In this document: piece by piece, positions 1 to 8,011 of the stretch
Position numbering within the stretch: the first letter of the stretch is position 1
Layout of the letters: each line of letters begins with the position of its first letter
DNA from: Helicobacter pylori
GTDB taxonomy: Bacteria > Campylobacterota > Campylobacteria > Campylobacterales > Helicobacteraceae
Reading direction: 5' to 3'
Length of the DNA: 64,000 nt
Assembly: GCA_008032955.1 (NCBI GenBank)
Contig: CP032046.1
Coordinates: 930,001-994,000, forward strand
The notes under the pieces: model-generated
The model's input: only the letters and a program-made list of their open reading frames with translations
What the model was told of the DNA's origin: nothing
Database searches by the model: none
Made by a program: the position numbers and the translations under genes

Positions 1-231
1 GATAGAACATGATGAGATTTTTTCTAAAAGCTTTTGGAGTTCATTGTGCAAATACTCGTTTTGACAACTTTCATGCAAATAATCCTTTAAAAGCTCTAAG
101 GCGTTTAATTCTTGGTTATGGAAACGCTCCTTTAGGGTGCGTTTCATCTCATCGCTAAAGGTGTTGTTGAGAGAGATTTTATAGCGTTTGCCCAAATAAG
201 TGATTTCTAAGCTATCGTTTTCTAAAGACAT
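1..231 (-). CDS. Small conserved protein, possibly ZapA-like (3' end cut by window edge)
   Basis: An open frame reads leftwards from an ATG at 231 and leaves the window with no stop after 77 residues. The first 25 residues look like a short beta-rich start ([12 protein letters not shown]), and the rest is charged and helical. That layout resembles the cell-division protein ZapA, but I see no decisive motif. The gene lies 12 bases downstream of a coiled-coil gene on the same strand, so the two are probably co-transcribed. The division-protein idea is inference from size, layout and the coiled-coil neighbour; it could equally be an unrelated small helical protein. Confidence 0.5.
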
Positions 232-243
232 GTTTTTAATGGT

Positions 244-474
244 TTATGACAATAAATCAGAGATTTTGTCATAAAGACCTTGAATACCCTTATCTTTAGC
301 GCTCAATTCATCGTATAAAATAGCGATTTGAATGTCTTTTTCTTCATTTTGCGCATTCAGCGTGGTGTTTGCTTGGCGTAGAGCGTTCAACTCTTCTTCT
401 TGTTTTTGGATTTTTTCAATCAACTCATCAATTTTAGCGCCCAACTGGTTTAATAAACTTAAAGATTGCATCAT
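244..474 (-). CDS. Small coiled-coil protein, ZapB-like in character
   Basis: This is a 76-residue protein that is almost all heptad-patterned helix, rich in Glu, Lys, Gln and Leu (for example KIQKQEEELNALRQANTTL). It has no signal peptide or membrane segment. Two adjacent ATG codons (474 and 471) can serve as start. It ends 12 bases before the next minus-strand gene, which suggests a two-gene unit. Small coiled coils of this size in gammaproteobacteria include the division factor ZapB. The resemblance here is only in composition and length, so the function is unproven. A divergent plus-strand gene with a SPOR domain lies 180 bases away. Confidence 0.6.
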   Translation of the reverse strand: MMQSLSLLNQLGAKIDELIEKIQKQEEELNALRQANTTLNAQNEEKDIQIAILYDELSAKDKGIQGLYDKISDLLS

Positions 475-652
475 AAGCCTTTCATGGTTTTTAAAAGTTA
501 TTATATCAAAGCTATTAAATTATCGCAAAATACCCCTATCCCCTTAAATAAAGTAACTAAAACCCCATGTTTTAAACAATTCTTATGGCGGTATTTGGTA
601 TTTTTGATTACCATAAAGCAACAAGATAGAAAGCTTGACATAGGAGTGGTAA

Positions 653-1399
653 ATGCAAAAAAGTATATTAAAAATAACTCTGTTGTTGGTTTTCCTCTTT
701 TTAAGAAACGCTGTTGGTTTAGAGGATAAAAAAGCGGATCCTAAAAGCGTTCAAAATACGCCCAAAAATTTACCCCCTATCCAATTAAGGCTCAATGAAG
801 TCCATGAAGAACTTATAGAGATGTTAGAAAATATGGGGAAAGGCACGCAGTATGAGTTCCCTAAAATCAAAGAAATCCTAGAACAAAGCGAAGAAGAATG
901 GCTCAAAGTCGCCCATGAAGAATGCGTGGCGTTGGTTATGTTAATAAGCCCTAAAGCTTCTATTGAAAGTAGCCCGATTTATAGGAATTGCTATGAAGCT
1001 TATGTGAAGCAAAGAATCCATGATTTATATGATTTTTATAAAGAAAGCAAAAAGGTGAAAAGAAAAATCAAAAAAGCCCATAAGCAAGAGACCGCTATTA
1101 ATCAATCCCATCCCTTAAAAAAAGAACCGCCTAAAAGCGAGAATAAAAAGAGCTTAGTAAAACCTAGCTTAAAAGATGCGAGTGTCCCTAAAGGGTATTA
1201 CTTGCAAATTGGGGCTTTTTTGAACGCGCCCAGTAAGGATTTTTTGCAAACGCTCAAAACTTTCCCTTACCAAATAAAGAAAAAAGACTCCCTCACGCAT
1301 TATTTGATTGGCCCTTATAAAACGAAAGAAGAAGCCCTAAAACAGCTTGAAAATGCAACTAAAAGCTTTAAAAATAAGCCCGTGTTGGTGGAAAAATAG
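653..1399 (+). CDS. Exported SPOR-domain protein
   Basis: This is a 248-residue protein. The first ~22 residues are a hydrophobic signal peptide (LKITLLLVFLFLRNAVGL). The middle (residues ~45-125) is helical and charged, followed by a Lys/Pro-rich linker. The last ~70 residues match the SPOR fold: a YYLQIGAF start, then a Tyr-Leu-Ile-Gly-Pro-Tyr motif, then KTKEEALKQL. SPOR domains bind peptidoglycan lacking stem peptides at division sites, so a periplasmic envelope role is expected. The start is ATG 653, preceded by TAGGAG at 641-646. The gene ends 14 bases before an IS605 end fragment, so the right flank of this locus has been rebuilt by mobile elements. Confidence 0.75.
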   Translation: MQKSILKITLLLVFLFLRNAVGLEDKKADPKSVQNTPKNLPPIQLRLNEVHEELIEMLENMGKGTQYEFPKIKEILEQSEEEWLKVAHEECVALVMLISPKASIESSPIYRNCYEAYVKQRIHDLYDFYKESKKVKRKIKKAHKQETAINQSHPLKKEPPKSENKKSLVKPSLKDASVPKGYYLQIGAFLNAPSKDFLQTLKTFPYQIKKKDSLTHYLIGPYKTKEEALKQLENATKSFKNKPVLVEK

Positions 1400-1412
1400 T
1401 TTTATTGGATTT

Positions 1413-1550
1413 TGTGAAACCACCCCTTGCTAAAGCAAGGAGCTTCCTAACTAAAGCGCCCTAATGGACACTAACACGAAAGGCTTTGTTCTTTAAAGTC
1501 TGCATGGATATTTCCTACCCCAAAAAGACTTAACCCTTTGCTTAAAATAT
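1413..1550. repeat. 138-bp IS605 right-end fragment, exact copy of 4126-4263
   Basis: These 138 bases are identical to the tnpB-side end of the IS605 copy at 4126-4263. They include the subterminal palindrome (CCTTGCTAAAGCAAGG) and the last part of the tnpB frame. After 1550 the two copies diverge abruptly at GG (1551-1552), where IS607-associated sequence begins. This is the remnant of a second IS605 whose other ~1.8 kb is gone. As direct repeats the two copies flank 2.7 kb holding IS607 and a gene fragment. Confidence 0.85.
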
Positions 1551-1677
1551 GGTCTTATTATCAAAAATAGGCTCTTGTTGTGTAGCTTCCATGTTCGCTG
1601 TTCCTTAAAACATAGACAAATGCCCATGTATTAAAGTAATTCGCACTTTGTTGATAAATGAAGTTTTTCATTTGCAA

Positions 1678-3021
1678 CTAAAGCCTTGCTTGCACAGTAG
1701 TCAAGCGATAGCTATCAGTCCGTTTTAGTAAGATTTCTTTAACCGCATTAAAAGGTGTATTCTTTTTAATTTCTTTGTCAAAGTATCTCGCTAAAATGTT
1801 TCTAGCAGCATTATAGTCAGCCTGAATAGTTCCCCCATTAAATAGGTAAAAAGTATTGCTTTTGCGACGCCCTAATAAAAGGTTGTTACAAAAGCTATCG
1901 CATTGCGAAGTGTATGCAGGATTGACTAAATGCAATGCAGAACCTCTGCACGCTATTACATTTTTTAAAGCGTCTGCTATTAAACCTTTAACCCAAGAAT
2001 TGAGTCTTCTGTTAGTGTTTTTGCCATAGCTTGTGTTTTTTGAAAAGTTTTCTTTTAAATCTTCACACACAACCACCTTTGCCTTATCCACTACTTGATG
2101 GCAAGCGTTGTAAATAAGGGTTTTTAATCTTTGTTTGACTTTATGATCTTCTTTGTTTTGCTTAATTTTGCCTAGATTGTTTTTAAAAATACGATTAGCT
2201 TTTTCAAGTTGATTGTTTTTTTGAGCTTTTTTCATCAGCGCCAATAACTTGTTTCTTCGTTGGTATTTGACTTTTAGTTTGTCGCTGTATTGGGTGAGGA
2301 TTTTACCTAAATCCTTCCCTAAAAATTCGTTAGTGCTTGTTACAAAGACTTCACTATAACCCTTATCAATGCCTATTATTTCATTCCCACAAGTGCGATT
2401 ATCTGTTTTTTCATAAGAACTATGAACTTCCACTACCTTGTTTTTTATAATCAGTCTTAAAGTGCCACTAGGTTTGTATTCCATTGTGGTATTTAAAGGG
2501 ATTTTAATCCTTTTGTTTTTGATTAAAGAGGGTATAGAGATCCAACATTGATTGTTCAATTCAAAAACTTTGTAGTCATCGCTGCGGACAATGATTTGAT
2601 TGAAAACAGAATTTTTACCATGCTTGAAAGCTTTTCTCATTTTTCTGTGTAAAAAATGATCTTTTAGCCATTCATCTTTTTTTAATTGGATAAAGGCTTC
2701 TTTTTGCTCTTCTTTGGTTTTATAGTGTTTGAATATGTCTTTTTTAATAGAAGTTTTAGCCGCTTCCAAATAGAGCTTGATGTTATTGAAGCTATCTCTT
2801 AAAGTCTCTTTCCAAGCGTTAGCTAAAACTTTAAATTCCCTTTTTTCCTTAACCCATAAATCTCTAATTTTTCTATCGCTCGTATTCAAACATTTTAAAG
2901 CCCCATATTCTTGCCATATTTGAGAACGCAATTTTCCTAAAATTTGGGCTTGTTCGTTTAACGCTTTTAACTTACCTTTATTGATATTTTTGGCATAGAG
3001 TATTCTTGTAACTAGCATCAT
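1678..3021 (-). CDS. tnpB: IS607 TnpB, RNA-guided nuclease-type protein
   Basis: This 447-residue protein is the second gene of IS607. RuvC-type motifs are in order: GIDKG with the first Asp around residue 218, CEDL with the Glu around residue 320, and the last Asp in QADYNAARNI near residue 405. The usual zinc finger between the last two is degenerate: one C-x3-C is present but the second cysteine pair is missing, as in a known subset of IS607 TnpB proteins. Family members are RNA-guided DNA nucleases that use an omega RNA from the element's right end. Transposition itself needs only TnpA. The start ATG overlaps the tnpA stop by 4 bases, so the two are translationally coupled. The frame is complete. 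Confidence 0.85.
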   Translation of the reverse strand: MMLVTRILYAKNINKGKLKALNEQAQILGKLRSQIWQEYGALKCLNTSDRKIRDLWVKEKREFKVLANAWKETLRDSFNNIKLYLEAAKTSIKKDIFKHYKTKEEQKEAFIQLKKDEWLKDHFLHRKMRKAFKHGKNSVFNQIIVRSDDYKVFELNNQCWISIPSLIKNKRIKIPLNTTMEYKPSGTLRLIIKNKVVEVHSSYEKTDNRTCGNEIIGIDKGYSEVFVTSTNEFLGKDLGKILTQYSDKLKVKYQRRNKLLALMKKAQKNNQLEKANRIFKNNLGKIKQNKEDHKVKQRLKTLIYNACHQVVDKAKVVVCEDLKENFSKNTSYGKNTNRRLNSWVKGLIADALKNVIACRGSALHLVNPAYTSQCDSFCNNLLLGRRKSNTFYLFNGGTIQADYNAARNILARYFDKEIKKNTPFNAVKEILLKRTDSYRLTTVQARL

Positions 3022-3617
3022 TCTTGATTTTTAAGATGTTCTTTAATTTCTTTGTTGTATTTTCTTAAGCCATAAAGCCTAGAACTAAAACAATGGATAA
3101 TGCTCAATAAATCTTGTGTCATCTCAGCTTCAGGGCTTAAAGAGATCTGATTCATTATAATAATTTCACAGCCATGAGTTTGAGCAAAGCTTTCAAAATA
3201 TTCAAAACCAAAACGCACAAACCTATCTTTATGAGCGATAACCAATTTAGAGATTTTTCCCATTTCAATTTCTTCCAAAATTCGGTTAAAAATCTTTCTC
3301 TTATAGTTTAACCCACTCCCTATCTCATTACACCATTCACTCACCGCATAGCCATTGGCAAGACAAAATTTTTCTAAGGCTTCAATTTGATTTTGCAAAT
3401 CTTGTTTTTGATTAGCGCTAGACACTCTAGCATAAACCACTATCTTTGCTTTATCTTCACTAGCTTTAATACCTAGATATTCTAAGTATTGATCATGCGT
3501 GTAAAAACGCCTATTTTTTTGATTACGATGAGCGACAAAAACACCCTCTAAATCCCATCGTTGTAAAGTCCTAACAGATTTACCTATCATACTAGCAAAC
3601 TTAGCAGGCGAATACAC
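3018..3617 (-). CDS. tnpA: IS607 TnpA, serine recombinase with MerR-type DNA-binding head
   Basis: This is a 199-residue transposase. Residues 1-45 form a MerR-like winged helix (KFASMIGKSVRTLQRWDLEG, then RRFYT). Residues ~60-185 form the serine resolvase catalytic domain, with the nucleophile Ser in YARVSS and the following QKQDLQNQI helix. The head-first order (DNA-binding then catalytic) is the IS607 signature. It catalyses double-strand exchange at a GG core without target duplication. It overlaps tnpB by 4 bases. No homopolymer damage is visible, so it should be functional. Confidence 0.9.
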   Translation of the reverse strand: MYSPAKFASMIGKSVRTLQRWDLEGVFVAHRNQKNRRFYTHDQYLEYLGIKASEDKAKIVVYARVSSANQKQDLQNQIEALEKFCLANGYAVSEWCNEIGSGLNYKRKIFNRILEEIEMGKISKLVIAHKDRFVRFGFEYFESFAQTHGCEIIIMNQISLSPEAEMTQDLLSIIHCFSSRLYGLRKYNKEIKEHLKNQE

Positions 3618-3780
3618 AAGCTTTCCTTAATTTAATTATGTGGCTATTTTATCATAAATTAGTTATATTTGTCAATGTTTTTTGTATTAGTTAGATGCTC
3701 CTTTGTTTTTTTGTCTTAAAAGTTTCTATTCCTTTCAAGCAATATAATTATAATATAATTTAGCTTAATGCTTGCTTAAA

Positions 3781-4125
3781 TTATTCTATGATAATACCAT
3801 TCTCTGTTAAAAAATCTAGGTTATCCATAAGTAAATAATGCTCTTTGGCGACTTCTAAAGGGATGCGGAATTGCTTTGTTTCTCTGTCGTAATGGGTGAG
3901 GATAGTTAGCGTGTTCATTTCTAGGTCGTTAAATGAAAGAATGCGTGCGTAATCGTGGTCGATTAAGGCTTCTAATAGCATTTTAATTCTATGGTCTGCT
4001 CCGCTTCTAACCTGCTTATAATTGATAATAGTAGGGCTGATAAATTTAGAATTAAAAGTAAAGCGCTGACAATCCCACTCAATTAAAGCCTTAAAAAACA
4101 AGGGGGCCTCGTATAATAATGCTTC
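3781..4125 (-). pseudogene. 3' fragment of an unknown gene, cut by IS605
   Basis: A frame ending at 3781 is open rightwards through 4125, right up to the IS605 end, with no start codon of its own that has a ribosome site. It encodes about 114 residues, starting EALLYEAPLFFKALIEW and ending DFLTENGIIIE. The first internal candidate is a TTG at 4101. I recognise no family. It does not look like the missing half of the sensor kinase gene on the other side of IS605, so the two flanks came from different genes. It is most likely a dead 3' remnant left by a rearrangement. Confidence 0.5.
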
Positions 4126-4137
4126 TGTGAAACCACC

Positions 4138-4153
4138 CCTTGCTAAAGCAAGG
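4138..4153. other. IS605 right-end subterminal palindrome
   Basis: CCTTGCTAAAGCAAGG forms a perfect 6-bp stem with a TAAA loop, 12 bases inside the element border. The same hairpin occurs in the fragment near 1425. In IS200/IS605 elements such hairpins are bound by TnpA as single strands, and the right-end one also forms part of the omega RNA. Confidence 0.7.
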
Positions 4154-4183
4154 AGCTTCCTAACTAAAGCGCCCTAATGGACA

Positions 4184-5511
4184 CTAACACGAAAGGCTTT
4201 GTTCTTTAAAGTCTGCATGGATATTTCCTACCCCAAAAAGACTTAACCCTTTGCTTAAAATATTGTTCGCAGCGTTGATGTCTCTGTGTTCTCTATACCC
4301 GCATTCTAAACACCAATACTGCCTATGATTTAATTTAAGCTTGTGGTTGATATTCCCACAACAATGGCAAGTTTTACTCGTATATTGTGGGGGAACTTTC
4401 ACTAACAATTTGCCATTATGCTGTTGTTTGTAGTCTAAAAAAGAGATGATTTGATAGAATGAAGCGTTTAAGATAGATTGATTAAGCCCACTCTTTTGTT
4501 TAACGTTTTTGAGTTTAGCTCTTTTAGTCATGTTTTTTACTTGCAAATCTTCAACTACTATCAATTCAAATTGCTTTGAAAGTTCGCTTGTGATTTTATG
4601 GTATCTGTCTGTTTTTTGATGACTAGACTTGTCAAAGGCTTGGTTTAATTTCTTTTGGGTTTTGTAAAAATTACCTCCTAATTTGGTTTTGTTTTGTTTA
4701 GACTTTAACACCCTACGGCTTTGTTTTCTTTGCAATCTTTTAAATTTTTTAAAGTATTTTTTTAAAGAATACAATTTGGAATAAGTAGGGATGAGTCGTT
4801 TAGTGTCCAACTCTTCATCTATTTCTATCCCTAGTAATTCTTTCATGTCTATTGGGTATCGCTTAAAATCCGTTAGTTTTTTGTGATTATTCACCCCACA
4901 AGAACAAGCTATATCAAGGATATTCAAATCTAGCCCCACACCATTTTTAGGGTTTTTGATGGGAGTAATGTCTTGTTGGTATTCCACGCTAAAGCTAACG
5001 AAATACTTTCTGTGGCTGCAAGAGATACTAATTTGTTTCACTTTAAAATTAGGAGGGAAGTTTCTATGCATGCGCATCATTAAGGGCATTTTCATTAAAG
5101 TGAATATCTTAAAGCGTTCATCATCGCTTTCTTTGATAGAGAAACCTTGATTGTTCCACGAAAAAGATTGTTTGGCGAATTTAGAGTTTTTGAATTTAGG
5201 AAAGCCCCTGTTTTTAACTTTAAAAGCATCTTTTAAAGCCCTTTCAACATTTATGCGTGATTGTTGGCTATCACACTACTAAAGCTTAACCCCCTAGCGT
5301 TCAAGTGGTGTTTAATCGCATGATCTAACTCGCTTGATTTTTTCCACTTTCTTTCTTTGGGAGGTGAATCTTTGTTGGTTTCATATTGCTCTTGCAGTAA
5401 ATTCAAGCCAATATTATAAGCTTGATTATAGACAAAAAAAGAGTGTTGCAATTTATCCTGTTGTTCTTTAGTGGGATACAAGCGGAATTTAAAACCCTTA
5501 TTGACTTTCAT
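4184..5511 (-). pseudogene. tnpB: IS605 TnpB, frameshifted
   Basis: The N-terminal 80 residues (MKVNKGFKFRLYPTKEQQ...) read from 5511 in one frame and hit a stop at 5251. The rest continues in the next frame from near 5266 to 4184. One base is missing around 5266, where GCC-CAA-CAA is expected and GC-CAA-CAA is found. The repaired product would be about 442 residues. The downstream part keeps the RuvC motifs GLDLN and VVEDLQ, a full zinc finger (CHCC then CLEC) and the last Asp in HRDINAANNI. The intact family is an RNA-guided nuclease. The gene diverges from tnpA by 36 bases, the standard IS605 layout. Confidence 0.85.
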
Positions 5512-5547
5512 AGAAGTATTTTAACATCTTTTTGTTAAAATAGGTCT

Positions 5548-5963
5548 ATGAAAAAAATTGATGATATGAGACACGGAAGACATTGTGTTTTTTAATGCAT
5601 GTGCATTTGGTATTTGTTACTAAATACAGGCGTTCAGCGTTCAATAAGGAAGTGATAGATTTTTTAGGATCGGTGTTTGCCAAAGTGTGTAAGGACTTTG
5701 AGAGCGAATTGGTAGAATTTGATGGGGGGAGCGATCATGTGCATTTGCTTATCAACTACCCTCCAAAAGTGAGCGTGAGTAAGTTAGTCAATTCTTTAAA
5801 AGGCGTTAGCAGTCGTTTGACTAGACAACACCATTTCAAAAGCGTTGAAGCTAGTTTGTGGGGGAAGCATTTATGGTCGCCTAGTTATTTCGCTGGGAGT
5901 TGTGGGGGCGTGCCTTTAGAGATGATTAAGCAATACATACAAGAGCAAGAAACACCGCATTAA
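5548..5963 (+). pseudogene. tnpA: IS605 TnpA (HUH Y1 transposase), frameshifted
   Basis: Translation from ATG 5548 (MKKIDDMRHGRHCVF) stops at once after a run of six T at 5588-5593. With seven T the frame runs on into HVHLVFVTKYR and to 5963, giving 138 residues. The HUH metal site (DHVHLL) and the C-terminal helix with the catalytic tyrosine (IKQYIQEQE) are both present. Y1 transposases move single-stranded DNA by peel-and-paste at replication forks. A truncated form from the internal ATG near 5583 would lack only the first ~12 residues, so partial activity cannot be excluded. Confidence 0.85.
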
Positions 5964-6058
5964 ATTAGCTAACTTTGATTTTTAAGTAGAACGCGCTAAA
6001 AAGCGAATGGATCTAGGTGAAACAATGTTCAAATAGCCCAACAGCTAAACGCTTACAT

Positions 6059-6078
6059 CTCCGCCCTAAAGGACGGAG
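6059..6078. other. IS605 left-end subterminal palindrome
   Basis: The sequence CTCCGCCC, loop TAAA, GGACGGAG makes an 8-bp stem with one mismatch. It lies about 95 bases beyond the tnpA stop and close to the border with the truncated kinase gene. It fits the TnpA-binding hairpin of an IS605 left end. Confidence 0.65.
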
Positions 6079-6608
6079 TTTTTCGCGCTAGTTGGATAAA
6101 GCCACATGGCTATCAGCGCGATAAACAAACTCGCACTCAAAAACACATAGCCTATCATTTTATAAAGGGGGATAAAATTTTTTTGAATTTCTTCTTCTGC
6201 GATAATGATTTTAGAAACCCCTAAGCGGTTAGTTGGGGCACTGTCTGTGAGGTAAAAGCCCTGTTTTTTAAGCACAAAATAAGGGGTTTTGATCAAGGCG
6301 TCATTTTTAAAAGAGGCCACAAACGCCCCAATATTAGAAAACTTGACTTTGTTGTCTTCATCTAATAAGACAAAGGGGGTGTTTTTGAATCGTTCTTCTA
6401 AGATTTTTAAAGGCTCTAAAGAAGAGGCATTATCCAACTCTAAAAGGCTTTTAGCGATCGCATCAGCGGTGTATTGCATGCGTATTTGGGTGTTTTCTAA
6501 GAGGTTATTTTTCGCATAAAAGAAAAATAACGCTAACAAAACCCCCACTAAAAGCAAGGTAGAAAGGGCATAAACGATTAAAAAACGCTTTTTAAAAGAA
6601 TAGGGCAT
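6066..6608 (-). pseudogene. 5' half of a sensor histidine kinase gene, truncated by IS605
   Basis: From ATG 6608 the frame gives a cytoplasmic start (MPYSFKKRF), a membrane segment at residues ~9-30, a periplasmic sensor region of ~125 residues, and a second membrane segment near residues 155-175. It then stops with eight residues encoded by the IS605 end. No HisKA or HATPase domain follows, so only the sensor half survives. From memory the sequence resembles the H. pylori copper-responsive sensor CrdS (HP1364), but I cannot verify that. A full-length copy may exist elsewhere in the genome. An upstream in-frame start at 6644 is less likely. Confidence 0.6.
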
Positions 6609-6736
6609 GACAGACCTTTTTATTGATAGCGGGTTGGATAACACAGCTTTTTTACGATTGGATTAAAAACGCTCAAAAACAACCCCTTTTTTCTACCATA
6701 CTTATTTAATTTTATGGTAAATTTTTGAAAAATTGT

Positions 6737-6742
6737 TATAAT
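6737..6742 (+). promoter_or_regulatory. -10 box for the M48 protease gene
   Basis: TATAAT preceded by TTGT lies 46 bases upstream of the ATG at 6788, and AT-rich periodic sequence precedes it. This is the usual H. pylori sigma-80 pattern, in which the -10 box dominates. Confidence 0.55.
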
Positions 6743-6787
6743 TCCTACACTTTTATTGGCAAATTGATTAAGAAAGGGGTTTAGAAC

Positions 6788-8011
6788 ATGCTTGACATAT
6801 GGATAGATATGATAATTTGTATTTTTTATTTGCTCTTTTTTACGACTCCTTACATTGTGGGCGATATTTTGCAATTGAAATTTATCCGTCAAAAGCTCTG
6901 CGAGAAGCCTGTTTTACTCCCACAAAAGGATTATGAAGAAGCGGGAAATTATGCCATTAGGAAAATGCAATTATCCATTATTTCTCAAATTTTAGACGGG
7001 ATCATCTTTGCTGGTTGGGTCTTTTTTGGTTTGACGCATTTAGAAGATCTCACGCATTATTTAAACCTTCCTGAAACGCTAGGCTACTTGGTGTTTGCTT
7101 TGTTGTTTTTAGCGATTCAAAGCGTTTTAGCTTTACCCATTAGCTACTACACCACCATGCATTTGGATAAAGAATTTGGCTTTTCTAAGGTGAGCTTGTC
7201 GTTGTTTTTCAAGGATTTTTTCAAAGGGTTATCGCTCACTTTAGGCGTGGGGTTGTTGTTGATTTACACTCTTATTATGATCATTGAACATGTGGAGCAT
7301 TGGGAGATTAGCTCGTTTTTTGTCGTGTTTGTTTTTATGATCTTGGCTAATCTTTTTTACCCTAAAATCGCCCAGCTTTTCAACCAATTCACCCCCTTGA
7401 ATAACCGGGATTTAGAGAGTCAAATTGAGAGCATGATGGATAAGGTGGGTTTTAAATCCGAAGGCATTTTTGTGATGGACGCTAGCAAAAGGGATGGGCG
7501 TTTGAATGCGTATTTTGGGGGCTTGGGCAAAAACAAGCGGGTGGTGTTGTTTGACACTTTGATCTCTAAAGTTGGGACAGAAGGGCTTTTAGCCATTTTA
7601 GGGCATGAATTAGGGCATTTTAAAAATAAGGATTTGTTGAAAAGTTTAGGGATTATGGGAGGCTTGCTCGCTCTTGTTTTTGCTTTGATCGCTCATTTGC
7701 CACCGATCGTTTTTGAAGGCTTTAATGTCTCACAAACGCCAGCGAGTTTGATTACGATTTTACTCTTGTTTTTGCCGGTGTTTTCCTTTTACGCCATGCC
7801 TTTGATCGGGTTTTTTAGCCGAAAGAACGAATACAATGCGGACAAGTTTGGGGCGAGTTTAAGCTCTAAAGAGACTTTAGCCAAAGCGTTAGTGTCCATT
7901 GTGAATGAAAATAAAGCGTTCCCCTATTCGCACCCTTTTTATGTTTTCTTGCATTTCACGCACCCGCCCTTATTAGAACGCCTAAAAGCTTTGGATTATG
8001 AAATTGAATGA
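6788..8011 (+). CDS. M48-family membrane zinc metalloprotease (Ste24/CAAX protease-like)
   Basis: This is a 407-residue integral membrane protein with hydrophobic segments near residues 1-20, 60-80, 95-120, 145-170, 175-200, 290-310 and 320-345. The zinc motif HELGH is at ~273-277, and the third ligand is in NEYNAD (~348). Size and motif order match the Ste24 peptidases rather than the shorter HtpX. Bacterial members take part in membrane protein quality control; the natural substrate here is unknown. Its stop overlaps the ATG of prmC (ATGA at 8008-8011), so the two are translationally coupled. This is the equivalent of HP0382. Confidence 0.85.
   Translation: MLDIWIDMIICIFYLLFFTTPYIVGDILQLKFIRQKLCEKPVLLPQKDYEEAGNYAIRKMQLSIISQILDGIIFAGWVFFGLTHLEDLTHYLNLPETLGYLVFALLFLAIQSVLALPISYYTTMHLDKEFGFSKVSLSLFFKDFFKGLSLTLGVGLLLIYTLIMIIEHVEHWEISSFFVVFVFMILANLFYPKIAQLFNQFTPLNNRDLESQIESMMDKVGFKSEGIFVMDASKRDGRLNAYFGGLGKNKRVVLFDTLISKVGTEGLLAILGHELGHFKNKDLLKSLGIMGGLLALVFALIAHLPPIVFEGFNVSQTPASLITILLLFLPVFSFYAMPLIGFFSRKNEYNADKFGASLSSKETLAKALVSIVNENKAFPYSHPFYVFLHFTHPPLLERLKALDYEIE

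Larger units (their letters stand above)
1551..3660 (-). mobile_element. IS607 (serine-recombinase insertion sequence); ends approximate
   Basis: The two genes of IS607 lie in order on the minus strand: a MerR-headed serine recombinase (3018-3617) and a TnpB (1678-3021). The left limit is taken at the GG where the IS605 fragment stops matching, because IS607 is known to join at GG dinucleotides. The right limit is not visible; a GG at 3642-3643 is one candidate. Both genes are intact, so the element may be active. Confidence 0.7.
4126..6095 (-). mobile_element. IS605 copy with frameshifts in both genes
   Basis: The element carries the divergent tnpA and tnpB pair of IS605. The tnpB-side end is fixed by comparison with the duplicate at 1413-1550: identity begins at TGTGAAAC (4126). 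It has a subterminal palindrome at 4138-4153. The tnpA-side end has an imperfect palindrome at 6059-6078 (CTCCGCCC, loop TAAA, GGACGGAG). The outer border at 6095 is an estimate. Both genes lack one base, so as sequenced the copy cannot make its own transposase unless these are assembly errors. Confidence 0.8.

Noticed and set aside
6620-6892. 90-residue minus-strand frame over the start of the M48 protease gene
   Set aside because: It crosses the promoter and start of the protease gene, and its sequence has no domain.
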